Shown one piece after another: positions 61,968 through 64,000 of a DNA stretch of 64,000 bases. The notes beneath the pieces were generated by a model that had not been told where the DNA came from, did no database searches, and worked only from the letters and a program-made list of their open reading frames with translations. The translations under genes and the position numbers were made by a program. Within the stretch, counting starts at the first letter, position 1. Each line of letters opens with the position of its first letter. The stretch comes from Terriglobus sp. TAA 43 (GTDB taxonomy: Bacteria > Acidobacteriota > Terriglobia > Terriglobales > Acidobacteriaceae). Location: positions 1,550,001 to 1,614,000 of the forward strand of contig NZ_JUGR01000001.1 of the NCBI RefSeq assembly GCF_000800015.1. Direction: 5' to 3'.

Positions 61968-63272
61968 ATGAAGTTCAACCAGATCAGCCGTTTCGGCGCC
62001 GCTTCCGTTCTCTCGCTGGCAGCCTGCCTCGGCCTTACCGCCTGCTCACGCGACTATACGGTCGGCTTTCTCTATGTGACCTCGTCCAAGGCCAGCACGA
62101 CGACCAACCAGAACGGCGTGCTCAACGAGTTCGGCATCGACTACCAGACCGGATCGCTGATCCGCCTGGCATCGTCCGGCCAGGACACCGGCGGCCGTAA
62201 CCCTGTGGCGCTTGCCATCACTTCTAACCAGAAGACCGTTTTCGTGGTGAACAAGGACGATAGCAATATCGTCAACTTCGCCATCGGCACGGACGGCAAG
62301 CTGTACGCGCAGAAGACGGTCACCGTAGCGGGTTCGTTCCCCACGGCGCTCGCCATCTCTGGCGACAGCAAGTTCCTGTACGTCACCTTTACCTATCAGC
62401 CGGGCTACACCACGGCGAACCCGGGTCCCGGCGGCGTGGAAGTCTTCCCGCTGTCGACAGATACCAGCACGGGTACGGTTTCCCTGGGAACCCCGCTCTC
62501 CAACGGCGGCCTGAACTACTTCCCGCTTGGTTTCAACCCGGCAGGCATCTCCGTCACGAGCAACGTGAATAACAACACGCCGAGCTCCATCAACGGAACC
62601 GATTGCACCGATAGCAGCTGCTCGTCGTATGTCTACGTCATTGACCAGGACGCCAACACGACGAACAACCTGCTGGCATTCCGCCGTACGCTCAGCAGCG
62701 GCGTGATCACTGCCATCGGCCAGACGACCATCGCTCCTGGAACGGGTACCTCCACCGGTTACAACTCCGGCGTTCTGGCATCCGGTATCGCAGCTGTTCC
62801 GCTCGGCAACCGTCTGTACATCACGGATAAGAGCGCGAACCAGATCATCGGGTACACGATTCCGTCGAGCGGCATCCCGCAGGCTATCCTGACCGGCCCG
62901 TTCGCGACACAGTCGCAGCCAGTGGGCCTCACGATTGATCCTCGCGGCCAGTTCCTCTACACCGCGAACTACAACTCCAACACCGTGGGCGCTTACGCGA
63001 TCGCAAGCAACACCGGTGCTCTGTCCTCCACCAGCACCGGCGCACAGTCCACCGGTGGCGTGGGACCGACATGCGTGACGATTGAAAACGCGCTGGGCAT
63101 CTACCTGTACACGTCGAACTTCCTGGATAACACCGTTGGTGGCCTGCAGTTGAAGCCCGCAACCGGTGAACTGGTGAAGATCCGCAACACGCCGTTCCCG
63201 GCATCGTCGGGCCCGTCGTGCGCAGCGGCTGTCGCCAACGGAACGCACTCGACACAGTTGGTCACACAGTAA
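61968..63272 (+). CDS. Beta-propeller (lactonase-like) lipoprotein, 434 aa
   Basis: Tandem paralogue of the preceding gene: lipobox LGLTAC, Cys26 at the same position, then SRDYTVGFLYVTSSKASTTT, matching SYTVGYLWV upstream. Blades include GRNPVALAITSNQKTVFVVN, FPTALAISGDSKFLYVTFTY, SGVLASGIAAVPLGNRLYIT and QPVGLTIDPRGQFLYTANYN, with GIYLYTSNFLDNTVGGLQ near the end. The ribosome binding site is GAGGAAA. Ser, Thr and Asn content is high, as in surface-exposed proteins. Ligand is unknown. Confidence 0.9.
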   Translation: MKFNQISRFGAASVLSLAACLGLTACSRDYTVGFLYVTSSKASTTTNQNGVLNEFGIDYQTGSLIRLASSGQDTGGRNPVALAITSNQKTVFVVNKDDSNIVNFAIGTDGKLYAQKTVTVAGSFPTALAISGDSKFLYVTFTYQPGYTTANPGPGGVEVFPLSTDTSTGTVSLGTPLSNGGLNYFPLGFNPAGISVTSNVNNNTPSSINGTDCTDSSCSSYVYVIDQDANTTNNLLAFRRTLSSGVITAIGQTTIAPGTGTSTGYNSGVLASGIAAVPLGNRLYITDKSANQIIGYTIPSSGIPQAILTGPFATQSQPVGLTIDPRGQFLYTANYNSNTVGAYAIASNTGALSSTSTGAQSTGGVGPTCVTIENALGIYLYTSNFLDNTVGGLQLKPATGELVKIRNTPFPASSGPSCAAAVANGTHSTQLVTQ

Positions 63273-63290
63273 CCATCAAGTCAGAACAGA

Positions 63291-63323
63291 CGAAAGGGAT
63301 GCGATCAACTCGCATCCCTTTCG
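63291..63323 (+). terminator. Intrinsic terminator
   Basis: CGAAAGGGATGCGA pairs with TCGCATCCCTTTCG around TCAAC, followed by CTTTTG, between convergent lipoprotein and DUF899 genes. Confidence 0.9.
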
Positions 63324-63365
63324 CTTTTGCGCTTCAATTCCCTTCCCTGAAGAGCTCGTTCGAAT

Positions 63366-64000
63366 CTATTTAGCAGGTGGGTTTGCGTCGAGGTCGATCT
63401 GGTGGAGTATGCCGCCCACACCATCGAGGCTCGGATACCACTTGGGGTCGCGTCCTTCCGGCGTCATATCAAACATCGTCCACAGCGTGTCAGGATCCGG
63501 TGCACCACGCGGGTCCTGTTCCGGGTCGTTCATCTCCATGCTCATTTCAGGAGCCCAGAAGTGAAAGATACGGCCATCGCGACGAGCAAAAACGTTCATG
63601 CCGGGTACGTCGGCATCCTCAGGTGAAACGTAGGTGCGCGTGAAGGCACCATCGGAATCGGAATACAGCTTCAGGTACTTCCAGCCACGTTCTTTCTTCC
63701 AGTCCTCAAGCCGTTCGATGGGCGAACGTGCGAACACCGCAAGAGAAGCCTTCTGCATGAAGTTGCGTGCCGCGGCTTCCCATGAACTGAGCATGGACGT
63801 GCACATGGGGCAGGGACGTTTCCGTTGCGGCCCGAACATGTAGCTATAAACCAGCAGCGTGTCCTTGTCGCCGAAGAGGTCGGAGAATTTCACCGGACCA
63901 TTGGGGCCAACGAGTGTGTAGTCCTCGGGGATTTCACCTCCCATCGGCAGGGCGCGGCGCTTCTCTGCTACGGCTGCAATGTGGCGCCGCAGTTCAATCT
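63366..64000 (-). CDS. DUF899 (thioredoxin-like) protein, N-terminus beyond the window
   Basis: The readable part (about 211 codons) begins in frame at the window edge with IELRRHIAAVAEKRRALPMG and continues EIPEDYTLVGPNGPVKFSDL, LLVYSYMFGPQRKRPCPMCT and SWEAAARNFMQKASLAVFAR. DUF899 proteins start 40-60 residues earlier, so the true start is outside. The CPMC pair (PCPMC) resembles a thioredoxin-like active site and the family is sometimes called AAL/redoxin-like. An ATG at 63944 is internal, not the start. Confidence 0.85.
   Translation of the reverse strand, partial: IELRRHIAAVAEKRRALPMGGEIPEDYTLVGPNGPVKFSDLFGDKDTLLVYSYMFGPQRKRPCPMCTSMLSSWEAAARNFMQKASLAVFARSPIERLEDWKKERGWKYLKLYSDSDGAFTRTYVSPEDADVPGMNVFARRDGRIFHFWAPEMSMEMNDPEQDPRGAPDPDTLWTMFDMTPEGRDPKWYPSLDGVGGILHQIDLDANPPAK

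Noticed and set aside
62046-63248. 400-codon minus-strand frame antisense to the third lipoprotein
   Set aside because: Arg/Val/Gly-rich shadow of a Thr/Ser-rich gene; no start context or domain.

Overview
The window is a gene-dense, moderately high-GC segment of a bacterial chromosome. The family content points to a soil acidobacterium of the Terriglobia (Terriglobus/Granulicella/Edaphobacter type): two copies of the soil-associated TIGR03435 family, an acidobacterial PadR regulator next to a large duplicated MacB/FtsX-like permease (ADOP type), a sedolisin (S53) acid protease, and many beta-propeller lipoproteins and outer-membrane barrels. This placement is an inference from families, not from a marker gene. 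No rRNA, tRNA, CRISPR array or prophage was seen.

Layout. 1-2.2 kb: the start of acetyl-CoA synthetase, a tiny membrane protein, a DUF421/YetF protein and UDP-glucose 4-epimerase. 2.5-7.1 kb: envelope genes (TonB-like protein, an M48-like protein with a broken zinc motif, two outer-membrane barrels). 7.3-19.4 kb: the branched-chain amino acid cluster, with a divergent LysR regulator and then leuA, leuB, leuC, leuD, a 61-codon gene coupled to both neighbours, ilvD, ilvB, [an opposite-strand tyrosine transposase], a GNAT acetyltransferase, ilvN and ilvC. Together these make the enzymes for valine, leucine and most of isoleucine synthesis from pyruvate and 2-ketobutyrate, except a transaminase and threonine deaminase. 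19.5-29.1 kb: two oxidoreductases, a TetR-controlled DHA2 exporter, a sensor kinase, an esterase and a GntR-ABC transporter operon. 29.1-36.9 kb: CDGSH and DUF427 proteins, an intergenic repeat element, an ankyrin protein, topA and dprA. 37-44 kb: two PadR cassettes around AhpD-like, DUF779 and aldehyde dehydrogenase genes. 44-49 kb: AraC/Fsr efflux pair, an esterase, DUF1801, YCII and DUF1080 proteins. 49-64 kb: three large surface lipoproteins, ribH-nusB, a redoxin, sedolisin, a Tat-exported Gfo/Idh/MocA protein, an M13 peptidase and the truncated end of a DUF899 gene.

The most unusual items are: (i) the 61-aa gene whose start overlaps leuD and whose stop overlaps ilvD, with the residue pattern of ribosome-modulation-factor/CrpP-like proteins; (ii) a lumazine synthase (RibH) carrying an N-terminal vicinal-oxygen-chelate-like domain; (iii) a perfect 20-bp inverted repeat that covers promoter and start codon of a padR gene, with a related element in front of the second padR; (iv) a LeuA that lacks the C-terminal leucine-sensing domain; (v) an M48-type protein whose HExxH has become FQxxH; (vi) a tyrosine transposase lodged between ilvB and ilvN. 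All readings come from the sequence alone; no database search was possible.
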